This document shows positions 46,075-55,623 of a stretch of DNA of 64,000 bases, in pieces. Source of the DNA: Pandoraea aquatica (GTDB lineage: Bacteria; Pseudomonadota; Gammaproteobacteria; Burkholderiales; Burkholderiaceae). The translations under genes were made by a program, and so were the position numbers. Under the pieces are notes generated by a model. The model saw nothing but the letters and a program-made list of their open reading frames with translations, made no database searches and was not told the origin of the DNA. Every line of letters starts with the position of its first letter. Positions within the stretch are counted from its first letter, which is position 1. The DNA lies in the NCBI RefSeq assembly GCF_902459565.1, contig NZ_CABPSN010000005.1:1-64000 (forward strand), read 5' to 3'.

Positions 46075-46551
46075 TTATTGGTATGCATCGCGCCAATCCT
46101 TTTCGGCAGGTGTGAAGGTGCACTTTGCCGGGTCGTCCGCACTGCACGTGAACAACGGCCCCCATTGGGTCTCTTCGGCTGTCCAGTTCTTGTTGCCCCG
46201 GCCGATTTTGACAATGCTGCCGTCGAAAGGCTTTTCCGGCTGATACAAGATGTCGACGTTCTCGTTTTGATCCGTCGTATAGGCACAGCCCTGAAAGTGA
46301 ATGCCTCGATAGACGCCGAGCGCGGAGGCTCTGCTAAAACGTTCCACCGTGCCGCTGACCGCTGTGTAGGGTGCCGCTCGCCAGAATCCGGGGGCACCAC
46401 CGGCCAATGGCTTCTCGAATTTGTTGCCCATGGCCGCGACCTCTTCGACCGAAGGGCAACTCTGCGGCGGGCCATCCATCGCCTGAGACGTCCCAATCAC
46501 ACCCAGGAGCGAAACCATCAGACCAACCTTCGTCAAAACGCTGCGCATCAT
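46075..46551 (-). CDS. Secreted four-cysteine protein (paralogue 2, DUF3757-like)
   Basis: The 158-residue protein begins with a signal peptide (LTKVGLMVSLLGVIGTSQAM) and repeats the layout of its neighbour: SCPSVEEV, GFWRAAPYT, GIHFQGCAYTTDQ, LYQPEKPFDG, FTCSADDPAKCTF. The same four cysteines are kept. The start at 46551 (an ATGATG pair) follows GGAG at six bases; the longer reading adds an unsupported extension. The two genes are a tandem duplication and probably co-transcribed. No function can be assigned. Confidence 0.78.
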   Translation of the reverse strand: MMRSVLTKVGLMVSLLGVIGTSQAMDGPPQSCPSVEEVAAMGNKFEKPLAGGAPGFWRAAPYTAVSGTVERFSRASALGVYRGIHFQGCAYTTDQNENVDILYQPEKPFDGSIVKIGRGNKNWTAEETQWGPLFTCSADDPAKCTFTPAEKDWRDAYQ

Positions 46552-46845
46552 CGAATACTCCAGGAAAAGATTCCACCTCCCGCGCCGCGATCCGGCAGCG
46601 GACACGCACGCCGATCTGGCTGTGCGGTTCGAGTATTAGAAGCGTCGTACGGATAACGAACTTTCAGAAACTAACTAATTGACTGTGCGCCAACGACCAC
46701 TCGACATCTCGATGTTGTCGGTTTTTTCGTTAAGCAAGGGACGTGGCAAACCGTGCTGCGTGAGGCGTTCGCCTCGGTGATCGGCACGCGACGACCGGTC
46801 GTCGGTCGTTCGCGTGCGAAAGAGGAAGGATGCGAGGGGGGTGAC
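46552..46845. other. Gap between the YhhS-like gene and the secreted paralogues
   Basis: No gene is visible in these 294 bp. A CGACATC/GATGTTG stem near 46700-46722 is followed by TTTTTT on the plus strand. The rest should contain the promoter of the secreted pair. Confidence 0.35.
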
Positions 46846-48087
46846 TTAGGACGTCGAGGTGGCCGTCTGCGCGGGCTTGCCCGTCGACTCACCACCGTGC
46901 GCCTTGGGCGCATTGCGCGACATCCAGAGCGTCAGCAGGACAGCGGCGATGGCGGCCAGCGCGGCGCACAGATACACCTCGGCGTAGCCGTATGCGCCCA
47001 CGATCAGGCCTGCGACCGGACCGGTCACGCCCAGCGCGACGTCGAGGAACACCGAGTAAGCACCCAGCGCTGCACCACGGTTCTGCGCCGGCACGAGGTT
47101 GACCGCCGCCACACCGAGCGACGGGAACACGAGCGAGAAGCCCGCGCCCGAGAGTGCTGCACCCAGCAATGCCGTGAAGCCCGTCGGGGCAATGCCCAGC
47201 ACGATCAGGCCGAAAGCTTCCAGCGCGAACGACACCATCGCCACGCGATAGCCGCCAAAGCGCTGAATGCTGCTGCCGAGCAACAGACGCACGCCCATGA
47301 AGCACAGTCCGAACGCGGTGAGCGCCAGTGCTGCGTTGTCCCAATGATGGCTTGCGTAGTAAAGCGTAATGAACGTCGAGATCGCACCGAAGCCGATGGA
47401 CCCGAGCGCCAGTCCCATACCGAACGGCATCACGCGGCCGAGCACCGCGCGGAACGCGAGTCGCTCACCGTGAATGACCGGCGTCGCACGCTTCATGCGT
47501 GCCAGCAGCAAACCGACGATCCCCGCCAACGCCACCGCAGCGCCCACGGCCTTGATGCCGTACGCATTGTTGAGCGCCACGCCGAGCGGTGCACCGAGCG
47601 CCAGCGCGCCGTATGTCGCCACACCGTTCCAGGAAATCACGCGTGCCGTGTGCGACGGCCCGACTTGTCCGATGCCCCACATGATCGCGCCTGTCGACAC
47701 CCAGCTTTCACCGAAGCCGAGTACGAGACGTCCGGCGATCAGCGCGAGCAGCGCCAGCCAGGGCACACCGGAGAACACCCCCCCCAGCGCCACGAGCAAG
47801 CCGGACGCGCCGCACGCCACCAGACCGCACAGCACCGTGCGCTTCGGGCCCCAGGCGTCGGCCGTGCGTCCGGCATACGGGCGCGAGAGCAGCGTCGCGA
47901 GATATTGAACACTAATCGCCAGCCCGGCGATCACCGAGCTATAAGCCAGATCGACGTGCACGAACGACGGCAGTACCGCGAGCGGCAAACCGATCGTCAG
48001 ATAGCAGAGGAACGTGAAGAACACGGTGGAGACGATCTGCAACGTCGTGGCGAACTGGCCGTTCGCAGGGCGGGTGTCGGTAGGCAT
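46846..48087 (-). CDS. YhhS-like MFS transporter (copy 2)
   Basis: The 413-residue transporter parallels copy 1 at 35195-36424 throughout: [93 protein letters not shown]. It has about twelve hydrophobic segments and a hydrophilic C-terminus ending in Ser/Thr/Ala residues. The family is annotated as arabinose or small-molecule efflux, without a safe substrate here. It starts at 48087, 246 bp downstream of the gdhB stop. Confidence 0.88.
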   Translation of the reverse strand: MPTDTRPANGQFATTLQIVSTVFFTFLCYLTIGLPLAVLPSFVHVDLAYSSVIAGLAISVQYLATLLSRPYAGRTADAWGPKRTVLCGLVACGASGLLVALGGVFSGVPWLALLALIAGRLVLGFGESWVSTGAIMWGIGQVGPSHTARVISWNGVATYGALALGAPLGVALNNAYGIKAVGAAVALAGIVGLLLARMKRATPVIHGERLAFRAVLGRVMPFGMGLALGSIGFGAISTFITLYYASHHWDNAALALTAFGLCFMGVRLLLGSSIQRFGGYRVAMVSFALEAFGLIVLGIAPTGFTALLGAALSGAGFSLVFPSLGVAAVNLVPAQNRGAALGAYSVFLDVALGVTGPVAGLIVGAYGYAEVYLCAALAAIAAVLLTLWMSRNAPKAHGGESTGKPAQTATSTS

Positions 48088-48268
48088 TGCGCAGAGGGAT
48101 CAGGAATCGACGAAACCCCAGGACGCGACAACCCGCGCGACGGGCAAGCATGCGCGCGGGTCAACTCAATCCTAGGGTTTTCCCGGATGATACGCCGTTT
48201 CGCCGCTTTTGTGTAAACGCTTAAAAAATGTTGCAGCGGCGACGATTTGCGCTTCCCGGCTGCCGCTG

Positions 48269-48310
48269 CTTGCCGTGCAGGGCTAATCGCCCACAGCCCC
48301 GCCCGGCAAG
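48269..48310 (-). terminator. Two-part hairpin after gdhB
   Basis: CTTGCCG/CGGCAAG (48269-48275 and 48304-48310) encloses GGGCT/AGCCC (48280-48284 and 48295-48299). It lies 24 bp past the gdhB stop on the minus strand. No T-run follows, so it may stabilise the 3' end or assist Rho-dependent ending. Confidence 0.5.
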
Positions 48311-48333
48311 CGTTTGAGCGGCATTGACTGACG

Positions 48334-51300
48334 TCAGCGCCCGACTTCCGCGAGGGATTTCAGGCTCACTGACAACATGGCAAGGTCGGCGTTGCCGACG
48401 GCGATCTGATCGGCCAGCACACGGTGATAACGGGCGAGCGCTTCGGCGTGCGTCTGCTGCCATCCGGCGACGAGCCGGGCGGCCGGACTCTGATCGGCGG
48501 TCTCCGGTGACGCAGCCGCATTGCCCCTGTCTCCCTTGCCGTTCCCCTTACCGCCTTCCAGCACGCTCGCCGTCAAACGTCGACGCAGCACTGACAATTC
48601 CTCCAGCAACGTCGCCCGCGCGAGACGCTGCCAGTGCGTTTGCATGGGCAGGCCCAGCACGCCCGTCTGCAACCAGCCGTAGCCCAGCGGCGCGTCGAGC
48701 GCGAAGTACACCTGCGCCGCAAGCGACGGCTCGCATCCGCTCGTGCTCGCAACCTCGGCGATGTCGAGCAACGCCACGCGTGCGCCGACGCCCGCCGCCG
48801 TTTGCGCGAGCATCGGGGGCACGCCGGCGTCGATCATGGTCTGGCTGCGCGTGCGGGCTTCATCGGCCGCTTCGCCGCTCACGAGTGTGTCGAGCGTGGG
48901 GAGAATCGGATCGAGCACGCTGCGCAGGCGCTCGACGGTCTGCGGCACGTCGGTCAGCCGCCGGCGCAGGAACCACAGCGTGGCCTGCTCGTGCCACTGC
49001 GCAATCGCCGTGAAGAGCGACGCCTGCGTCTCGTGCGATACCCGCGCGTCCAGCGCATCGATGTCCAGCCACAACGCGTCGAGCCCGTAAGCGCCACGGG
49101 CGGCGAGACTTGCGCGCACGACATCGGCGGGCTCCGCGCCGGTCTCTTCGCTCAGGCGATGCACGAACGTCACCCCCGCCCGATTGACGAGCGCGTTGGC
49201 GTGCATCGTCGCAAGGATTTCCCGTTTGAGCGGATGACGTAGCATCGCCGCACCACAACGGCTCGCCAACGGTGTCGGGAAGTAGGACGGCAATCCGTCG
49301 GCCACGAATTCGGCGTCCGGCAGATCGCTGGCGAGCAGCAAGTCGTAGAGCCACATCTTGCTGTACGCCATGAGGACAGCGCGCTCAGGCGAGGTCAGCC
49401 CGGCACCCGCCGCGCGACGCGCATCGAGGGCTTCGTCGTCGGGCAGGAACTCGATGGCGCGTGCGAGGCGTTGCGCGCGCTCCAGATACCGCATGAAGCG
49501 GGCGTCCCCATCGAGTGCCGCCGCCGAGCGCAGACGCCCGAGCGACAACGCCTGCGTTTGCAGATAGTTGTCGCGCAACACGAGCGAGCCGACTTCTTCC
49601 GTCATTTCCGCGAGCAACGTATTGCGCTGCTTGAGCGTCATTTCACCGTCGGTGACGACGAGGCCCAGCAGAATCTTGATGTTGACTTCATGGTCCGAGC
49701 AATCGACACCCGCCGAGTTATCGATGGCATCGGTGTTGATGCGACCGCCGTGCTGGGCGTACTCGATGCGTCCGAGTTGCGTCAGCCCGAGGTTTCCGCC
49801 CTCGGCCACCACCTTGCAGCGCAGCTCCGCGCCGTTCACACGCAGACCATCATTCGCGCGGTCGCCCACTTGCGCATGCGTCTCGGTGCTCGCTTTCACA
49901 TAGGTGCCGATGCCGCCGTTGTAGAGCAAATCGACAGGCGCGCTCAGCAGCGCGCGCAGCAAATCGTTCGGCGCCATCTCGGAAGCTTCGGTGCCGAGCC
50001 ATTCGCGCATCTCCGGCGACAACGCAATCGCTTTCGCCGTGCGCGGGAAGATGCCACCGCCCTTGGAAATCAGCTTCGCGTCGTAGTCGGCCCAACTGGA
50101 GCGCGGCAACTGGAACAGACGCTCGCGCTCGGCAAACGAGGTCGCCGCATCCGGTGTGGGATCGAGGAAGATGTGACGGTGATCGAACGCCGCCACCAGG
50201 CGGATGTGCTTAGAGAGCAGCATGCCGTTACCGAACACGTCGCCCGACATATCGCCGATGCCCACGACCGTGAAGTCCTGCGTCTGCGTATCGACGCCCA
50301 TCTCGCTGAAGTGCCGCTTGACGGACTCCCACGCGCCGCGCGCCGTGATGGCCATCTTCTTGTGGTCGTAACCGACGGACCCGCCCGAGGCGAACGCATC
50401 ACCCAGCCAGAAGCCGTACTCTGCGGAGATCGCGTTCGCATAGTCGGAGAACGTGGCCGTGCCCTTGTCGGCGGCCACCACGAGATACGGATCGTCGCCA
50501 TCGATGCGAACGGTCTGCGGTGGCGGCACGAGTTGCCCGTCGACGTAGTTGTCCGTCAGATCCAGCAGCCCGCGCAGGAAGGTCTGATAGCACGCCACGC
50601 CCTCGGCGAGGTACGCGTCGCGGTCTCCCGGCGACGGTGGCTGCTTGACCACGAAGCCGCCCTTCGACCCCACCGGCACGATGACCGTGTTCTTGACCAT
50701 CTGCGCCTTCACCAGCCCCAGCACTTCGGTGCGGAAATCTTCGCGGCGGTCCGACCAGCGCAGGCCACCGCGCGCGACGCGTCCACCGCGCAGATGCACG
50801 CCCTCCACGCGTGGCGAATACACCCAGATCTCGAACATCGGTTTCGGTTCGGGCAGCCCCGGAACCTTCGACGGGTCGAACTTGAATGAGAGGTACGCCT
50901 TCTGCGCGCCTCCACCGCTCCCGCCCCTCCCGTCCTGCGCTGTCTGGAAGTAGTTGGTTCGCAGCGTGGCTTCCAGAACGCCGAGGAATTGACGCAGGAT
51001 TCGGTCTTCGTCGAGATTGGGGACGTCTTCCAACGCCGTGTGGATCTGCGTACGCAATTGCTCAGCACGCGACTCGCGGACCCCCGCACTCAACGAGGGA
51101 TCGAAGCGCGCGAGGAACAGGCGGACGAGCATGCCCGCAATCGTCGGGTTCCCCGTCAGCGCGTTCTCGATATAGGCATTGCTGAAGGTCGAGCCGACCT
51201 GGCGGATGTACTTTGCGTACGCCCGCAGAATGCGCACCTCACGCCACGTCAGGCCAGCTTGCAGCACGAGGCGGTTGAGGTCATCGTTTTCGACGTCGCC

Positions 51301-53307
51301 GGCCCAGATACGCGCGAAAGCGTCTTCGAAGCGGGCGCGGGCGTGTTCGAGATCGACGTCGGCCCCGTCGAGACTCGTCATGCCGAAGTCGTGCATCCAC
51401 ACCACGCCTGCATCGGACGGCTCAATCCGATAAGGCCGCTCATCGTTCACCCGCACGCCCAAGTGTTCGAGCATCGGCAGGCTGCGCGAAAGCGCGATGG
51501 GTTCGCCCGCCTGATAGATCTTGAAGCGCAGCGTGCCGGGCGCAGCCTCCAGCGGGCGATACAACTGCATGGCGAGCGGCGTTGCGCCCGAGCCACCGGA
51601 TGCAGCCGCTTGCGCGGGCGCTGGTGCAGCGTTCAACAGCGGTTCGATCAACTCCACGTCGCGCACAGCCACGCGCGCCGCGTAATCCTCCCGATAGCCG
51701 GCCGGGAACGCCAGTGCGTAGCGTCTCAAGGCCCGCGTGCCGCGTTCTTCGCCCAGTTGCTCGCGCAGCGCATCGGAGAGGTCGTCCTGCCAACGGCGCG
51801 TAGTCTCGACGATGCGGGCTTCCAGCTCGTTGACGTCGACTTCCGGCACGTGCCCCGGCTCCGTGCGCACGGTGATCTGAATGCGGGCGAGCATCGACTC
51901 GGAGAGTTGCGGCGTGAACTCGACGCCGGTGCCGTGATATGCCGCCAGCAGCAGGTTCTGTACCCGCACGCGCAGATCGGTGTTGAATTTCTCGCGCGGC
52001 ACGAACACCAGGCACGACACGTAGCGGTCGAAGCGGTCGCGTCGCACGAAGAGCCGCGTGCGCTGACGCTCCTGCAAACGCAGAATGCCCAGCGCGATGT
52101 CGGCGAGTTGCTCCACGTCGATCTGGAACAGTTCGTCGCGCGGATATTGTTCGAGGATGGTCGCGAGTGTCTTGGCCAGATGGCCGTTGGGCAGGAACCC
52201 GGCTCGCCGGATCACTTCGGCGACTTTGCGACGCACCAGCGGGATTTCGTCGGCCGGCACCATGTAGACGGTCGAGGTGTACAGCCCCAGGAAACGCCGT
52301 TCGCCGCAGACCTTGCCCTGCGCATCGAAGCGCTTTACGCCGACGTAATCGAGATAGCCGGGGCGGTGAACGCTGGCGCGCGAATTGGCCTTCGTCAGGA
52401 AGATCGGGGCACTGGCCTGCACGATACCGATGGCCCCGGGCGACAGGCGCGTGACGTCGGGCGTACTGGCGTCGCGGCGCGATTCGCGCAGCACACCGAG
52501 GCCCGTGCCCGGCACGCCTTGCAGGTAGTGCTCGCCGTCGCGCTCGACCAGTTCGTAGTCGCGATAGCCGAGGAAGGTGAAGTGACGCTGGAGCATCCAG
52601 TCCAGAAACGCCTGCGCTTCGTCGATCTCTGCGCGCTCCTGCGCCGCCACGCCTTGCTGCGCGGCACGCTCGGTCAGGGATTCGATGGCCGCATGTGCCG
52701 CGGCCTGCATGGCGCGCCAGTCGTCGACGGCGGCGCGCACGTCACCCAGCACGCGTTGCAGCCCGTCGACCAGCGCCTGAATGCGCTCCGGCTCGGAGAA
52801 TCGGTCGACTTCGATGTGGATATACGATTCGAAGCGGCTGCCGTCGCCCTCCCCCTCCTTGCCCGCCGGACTACTGCCGGGTGCGACGCTCAGGCGCTTG
52901 CCCGCCGCGTCGCGCCGGATGCGATAAACCGGGTGGAAGGCCGAATGCAGCGCCAGCCCCTGCCGGTTGATCTCCATCGTCACCGAATCGACAAGGAACG
53001 GCATGTCGTCGTTGACGATTTCGACGACCGTGTGGCTGCAATGCCAGCCGTGCTGATCGAGCGTGGGGTTGTAGATTCGGATGCGGGGCTCGCCGGAGAC
53101 GAACTTCTGGCCGAGTTGCCAGTGCGCCATCGCCGCGCCATAAAGATCGGCGACACTGCGCGAGACGACATCCTCGGCGTCGGCCAGACCGTAATACTGC
53201 TGGACGAAAGGCTCGAAGAGCGCCGCCACTTCGGGCGCACGTTCACGGGCCATCGCAACGACTTCCGCCATGTGCTGGCGGACCTTCTCTTCCGGATTCG
53301 CGGGCAT
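48334..53307 (-). CDS. gdhB: NAD-specific glutamate dehydrogenase, large (180-kDa) class
   Basis: The 1657-residue enzyme deaminates glutamate to 2-oxoglutarate and ammonia using NAD, usually catabolically. A long N-terminal regulatory region (to about residue 700) contains ACT-like folds and FTFLGYRDYEL. The catalytic core follows: RGGLRWSDRREDFRTEVLGLVKAQMVKNTVIVPVGSKGG with substrate-site lysines (span near 830-875), DKGTATFSDYAN, and the NAD fold at VVGIGDMSGDVFGNGMLLSKHI. The start at 53307 (ATG) is preferred over the GTG two codons earlier for spacing from GAGG. Class members, as in Pseudomonas and Streptomyces, are allosterically controlled. Confidence 0.95.
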   Translation of the reverse strand: MPANPEEKVRQHMAEVVAMARERAPEVAALFEPFVQQYYGLADAEDVVSRSVADLYGAAMAHWQLGQKFVSGEPRIRIYNPTLDQHGWHCSHTVVEIVNDDMPFLVDSVTMEINRQGLALHSAFHPVYRIRRDAAGKRLSVAPGSSPAGKEGEGDGSRFESYIHIEVDRFSEPERIQALVDGLQRVLGDVRAAVDDWRAMQAAAHAAIESLTERAAQQGVAAQERAEIDEAQAFLDWMLQRHFTFLGYRDYELVERDGEHYLQGVPGTGLGVLRESRRDASTPDVTRLSPGAIGIVQASAPIFLTKANSRASVHRPGYLDYVGVKRFDAQGKVCGERRFLGLYTSTVYMVPADEIPLVRRKVAEVIRRAGFLPNGHLAKTLATILEQYPRDELFQIDVEQLADIALGILRLQERQRTRLFVRRDRFDRYVSCLVFVPREKFNTDLRVRVQNLLLAAYHGTGVEFTPQLSESMLARIQITVRTEPGHVPEVDVNELEARIVETTRRWQDDLSDALREQLGEERGTRALRRYALAFPAGYREDYAARVAVRDVELIEPLLNAAPAPAQAAASGGSGATPLAMQLYRPLEAAPGTLRFKIYQAGEPIALSRSLPMLEHLGVRVNDERPYRIEPSDAGVVWMHDFGMTSLDGADVDLEHARARFEDAFARIWAGDVENDDLNRLVLQAGLTWREVRILRAYAKYIRQVGSTFSNAYIENALTGNPTIAGMLVRLFLARFDPSLSAGVRESRAEQLRTQIHTALEDVPNLDEDRILRQFLGVLEATLRTNYFQTAQDGRGGSGGGAQKAYLSFKFDPSKVPGLPEPKPMFEIWVYSPRVEGVHLRGGRVARGGLRWSDRREDFRTEVLGLVKAQMVKNTVIVPVGSKGGFVVKQPPSPGDRDAYLAEGVACYQTFLRGLLDLTDNYVDGQLVPPPQTVRIDGDDPYLVVAADKGTATFSDYANAISAEYGFWLGDAFASGGSVGYDHKKMAITARGAWESVKRHFSEMGVDTQTQDFTVVGIGDMSGDVFGNGMLLSKHIRLVAAFDHRHIFLDPTPDAATSFAERERLFQLPRSSWADYDAKLISKGGGIFPRTAKAIALSPEMREWLGTEASEMAPNDLLRALLSAPVDLLYNGGIGTYVKASTETHAQVGDRANDGLRVNGAELRCKVVAEGGNLGLTQLGRIEYAQHGGRINTDAIDNSAGVDCSDHEVNIKILLGLVVTDGEMTLKQRNTLLAEMTEEVGSLVLRDNYLQTQALSLGRLRSAAALDGDARFMRYLERAQRLARAIEFLPDDEALDARRAAGAGLTSPERAVLMAYSKMWLYDLLLASDLPDAEFVADGLPSYFPTPLASRCGAAMLRHPLKREILATMHANALVNRAGVTFVHRLSEETGAEPADVVRASLAARGAYGLDALWLDIDALDARVSHETQASLFTAIAQWHEQATLWFLRRRLTDVPQTVERLRSVLDPILPTLDTLVSGEAADEARTRSQTMIDAGVPPMLAQTAAGVGARVALLDIAEVASTSGCEPSLAAQVYFALDAPLGYGWLQTGVLGLPMQTHWQRLARATLLEELSVLRRRLTASVLEGGKGNGKGDRGNAAASPETADQSPAARLVAGWQQTHAEALARYHRVLADQIAVGNADLAMLSVSLKSLAEVGR

Positions 53308-53505
53308 GGGCACCTCTGCGGGATTGGACGAGACTTCGACCGGCGAGCGAGGGATAAGTTACCGGCCATTCACTGGCTTGTGGACAGGCAAGGCCATGCT
53401 ACGCCCGGCGGCCCCGGGCTGGCAACGGCGTGATTCCCGAGTTCGGGTATGCTGAGCCGGTCCGCCCGAGCCATCCGATCAACCCGACGTCCTTCACGCC
53501 ACCGG

Positions 53506-53511
53506 TATAAT
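53506..53511 (+). promoter_or_regulatory. TATAAT box just before dbpA
   Basis: A perfect TATAAT ends five bases before the dbpA ATG at 53517, and there is no Shine-Dalgarno sequence. If used as a -10, transcription would begin at about the first codon, giving a leaderless mRNA. No good -35 was found 17 bp upstream. Confidence 0.4.
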
Positions 53512-53516
53512 CGCGC

Positions 53517-54938
53517 ATGAACTCAAAAGCCACCGATTCGCGCGCCGATAGCGCCCCCGCCACTCCCTTCTCGAGCCTGCCGCTCTCGCCTGCCATGCAG
53601 GAGAACCTCGCACGGCTCGGTTACGCCTCGATGACGCCCATCCAGCAGGCGTCGCTCCCCGACATGCTCGCCGGCCACGACATCATTGCGCAGGCCAAGA
53701 CCGGCAGCGGCAAGACCGCCGCCTTCTCGCTGGGCCTGCTCCAGCGGGTGGACGCCCGCGATTTCGCCGTGCAGGCCGCCGTGCTTTGCCCCACGCGCGA
53801 ACTTGCCGAGCAGGTCGCCCAGGAAGTACGCCGCATCGCGCGCGCCGAGGACAACATCAAGGTCCTGACGCTGTGCGGCGGCTCGCCGATCCGTCCGCAG
53901 GCGGAAAGCCTCGCGCACGGTGCCCATGTGATCGTGGGCACGCCGGGGCGCATCATGGACCACCTCGACCGCGGCACGCTTACGCTCACCGGCATCAAGA
54001 CGCTGGTGCTCGACGAAGCCGACCGCATGCTCGACATGGGCTTTTTCGACGACATCGCCGCCGTGGCGAAACAAACGCCCGCCTCGCGCCAGACCTTGCT
54101 TTTCTCGGCCACGTACCCCGAAGGCATCGGCAAGCTCGCCCAGCGCTTCTTGAAGACGCCGCGCGAGATCCGTCTGGAAGAAAAGCACGACGCCAGCAAG
54201 ATTCGCCAGCGCTTTTATGAAGTGCGCGACGAGGAACGTCTGCACGCCGTGGGGCAGTTGCTCGATCACTTCCGCCCGGTCAGCACGATTGCGTTCTGCA
54301 ACACCCGCGCACAGTGCAACGACCTGACCGACGTGCTGCGCGCCGAGGGCTTCCACGCCCTGACGCTACACGGCGATCTGGAGCAACGCGAGCGCGACAT
54401 GGTCCTGATCCAGTTCGCCAACCGCAGTTGCTCCGTACTGGTGGCGACCGACGTCGCCGCACGCGGACTGGACATCGCCCAACTCGAAGCCGTCATCAAC
54501 GTGGACGTGACGCCCGATCCCGAGGTCTACGTGCACCGCATCGGCCGCACGGGCCGGGCCGACGAAGACGGCTGGGCGTTCAGCCTGGCGACGATGGACG
54601 AGATGGGCCGCGTGGGTAATATCGAAGCCGCGATGGGCGGGGAAGTCCAGTGGCACAAGCTCTCGGAGCTGACGCCCACGGGCAGCGGACATCTGCTCCC
54701 GCCGATGGTGACGATCCAGATGCTGGGCGGCAAGAAGGACAAGATCCGTCCGGGCGACGTACTCGGCGCGCTGACCGGCGAAGCCGGCTTTGCCGCCGCG
54801 CAGATCGGCAAGATCAACGTGCTCGAAAACTTCACGTATATTGCCGTAGACCGGGATATCGCCCCGGTGGCGCTGCGCAAGTTGTCCGACGGCCGTGTCA
54901 AGGGCCGCAAGGTCAAGGTAAGATTCTTGCAGGATTAA
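53517..54938 (+). CDS. dbpA: ATP-dependent RNA helicase DbpA
   Basis: The 473-residue DEAD-box helicase acts in assembly of the large ribosomal subunit and is stimulated by 23S rRNA hairpin 92. Motifs in order: Q motif YASMTPIQQASLP, AKTGSGKTAAF, PTRELAEQV, GTPGRIMDHL, LDEADRML, SAT, ATDVAARGLDI and HRIGRTGRAD. The C-terminal DbpA RNA-binding domain starts near residue 395 (VTIQMLGGKKDKIRPGDVLGALTGEAG region) and ends KVKVRFLQD, distinguishing it from RhlE-type proteins. The start at 53517 is accepted because FSSLPLSPAMQENLARLG is the normal DbpA opening about 18 residues in. Confidence 0.94.
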   Translation: MNSKATDSRADSAPATPFSSLPLSPAMQENLARLGYASMTPIQQASLPDMLAGHDIIAQAKTGSGKTAAFSLGLLQRVDARDFAVQAAVLCPTRELAEQVAQEVRRIARAEDNIKVLTLCGGSPIRPQAESLAHGAHVIVGTPGRIMDHLDRGTLTLTGIKTLVLDEADRMLDMGFFDDIAAVAKQTPASRQTLLFSATYPEGIGKLAQRFLKTPREIRLEEKHDASKIRQRFYEVRDEERLHAVGQLLDHFRPVSTIAFCNTRAQCNDLTDVLRAEGFHALTLHGDLEQRERDMVLIQFANRSCSVLVATDVAARGLDIAQLEAVINVDVTPDPEVYVHRIGRTGRADEDGWAFSLATMDEMGRVGNIEAAMGGEVQWHKLSELTPTGSGHLLPPMVTIQMLGGKKDKIRPGDVLGALTGEAGFAAAQIGKINVLENFTYIAVDRDIAPVALRKLSDGRVKGRKVKVRFLQD

Positions 54939-54984
54939 TTTTCGGATCCATCCCCTGAGCGCGACGCGCCACGAGGAGATTGCA

Positions 54985-55596
54985 ATGAGGTCGATGCGTA
55001 CCCTGTTGTGCTTCCCGGCGGCGCGGCGTCTGGCGCTCATCCTGCTGGCAGCCGGTGGACTGACCTGGCTAGCCGCTTGCAGTACCAAGGGCATCGCGCC
55101 CAACCCCACCCTGACCGAAGACACGCTCGACGAATACGCGCTCGTCATCGTCGGTCTCGACACGCCGCTGCAAAGCACCTGGGGGCCGTGGACCTACTCG
55201 GACTTCAATCAGACGGTCAACGGCATCATCGGCGGCAAGATCACCCGCACGCTCAACAGCAATCCGCCCACGCGCGGGTACATCGCCATGCGCGTCTCGC
55301 CGCTCATGCGCAACGAGCGCTTCGGTCCGATGGAATTCACCCCGGCGGACAACAGCTATCGCTTTCGCTATTGCAAGGGGCGCAAGGTGCCGACGGTGCG
55401 AGTCAATCGTGGCGACGTCGTTTACGCGGGCACGCTGATTCTCGACAATCACGACGGCAAGATCTGGCTGCGCACCGAGTTCGACATGGCGGGCGCGCGA
55501 CGCTTCGTGCAGGCGAACTATCCGTCGCTGGCCGATAAGCTCCAGCCGCAACCGTTTACCTATTACGAAGTGAAAAGCGAGCCGAGTTGCCGCTGA
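54985..55596 (+). CDS. Hypothetical lipoprotein
   Basis: The 203-residue protein has a lipoprotein signal peptide: LALILLAAGGLTWLAAC, with the lipidated cysteine near residue 32. The mature part has no recognised domain. Noticeable stretches are ALVIVGLDTPLQSTWGPWTYSDF, ARGYIAMRVSPL-type segment, YRFRYCKGRKVPTVRVNRGDVVYAG and a C-terminal VKSEPSCR. The pattern suggests a beta-rich periplasmic domain. GAGGAG precedes the ATG at six bases. It lies 46 bp after dbpA on the same strand, and converges with the LysR gene 27 bp later. Confidence 0.8.
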   Translation: MRSMRTLLCFPAARRLALILLAAGGLTWLAACSTKGIAPNPTLTEDTLDEYALVIVGLDTPLQSTWGPWTYSDFNQTVNGIIGGKITRTLNSNPPTRGYIAMRVSPLMRNERFGPMEFTPADNSYRFRYCKGRKVPTVRVNRGDVVYAGTLILDNHDGKIWLRTEFDMAGARRFVQANYPSLADKLQPQPFTYYEVKSEPSCR

Positions 55597-55623
55597 ACGT
55601 CGGTCAGCATCAGCGTCGGCCCG

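Noticed and set aside
48634-49242. Small plus-strand frames within gdhB
   Set aside because: They fall wholly inside conserved coding sequence and lack translation signals.
50989-53433. 814-codon plus-strand frame opposite gdhB
   Set aside because: Shadow of the glutamate dehydrogenase; no domain or start site.
54985-55596. Type VI secretion lipoprotein (TssJ)
   Set aside because: It has a lipobox, but the mature sequence and context show no other type VI component.
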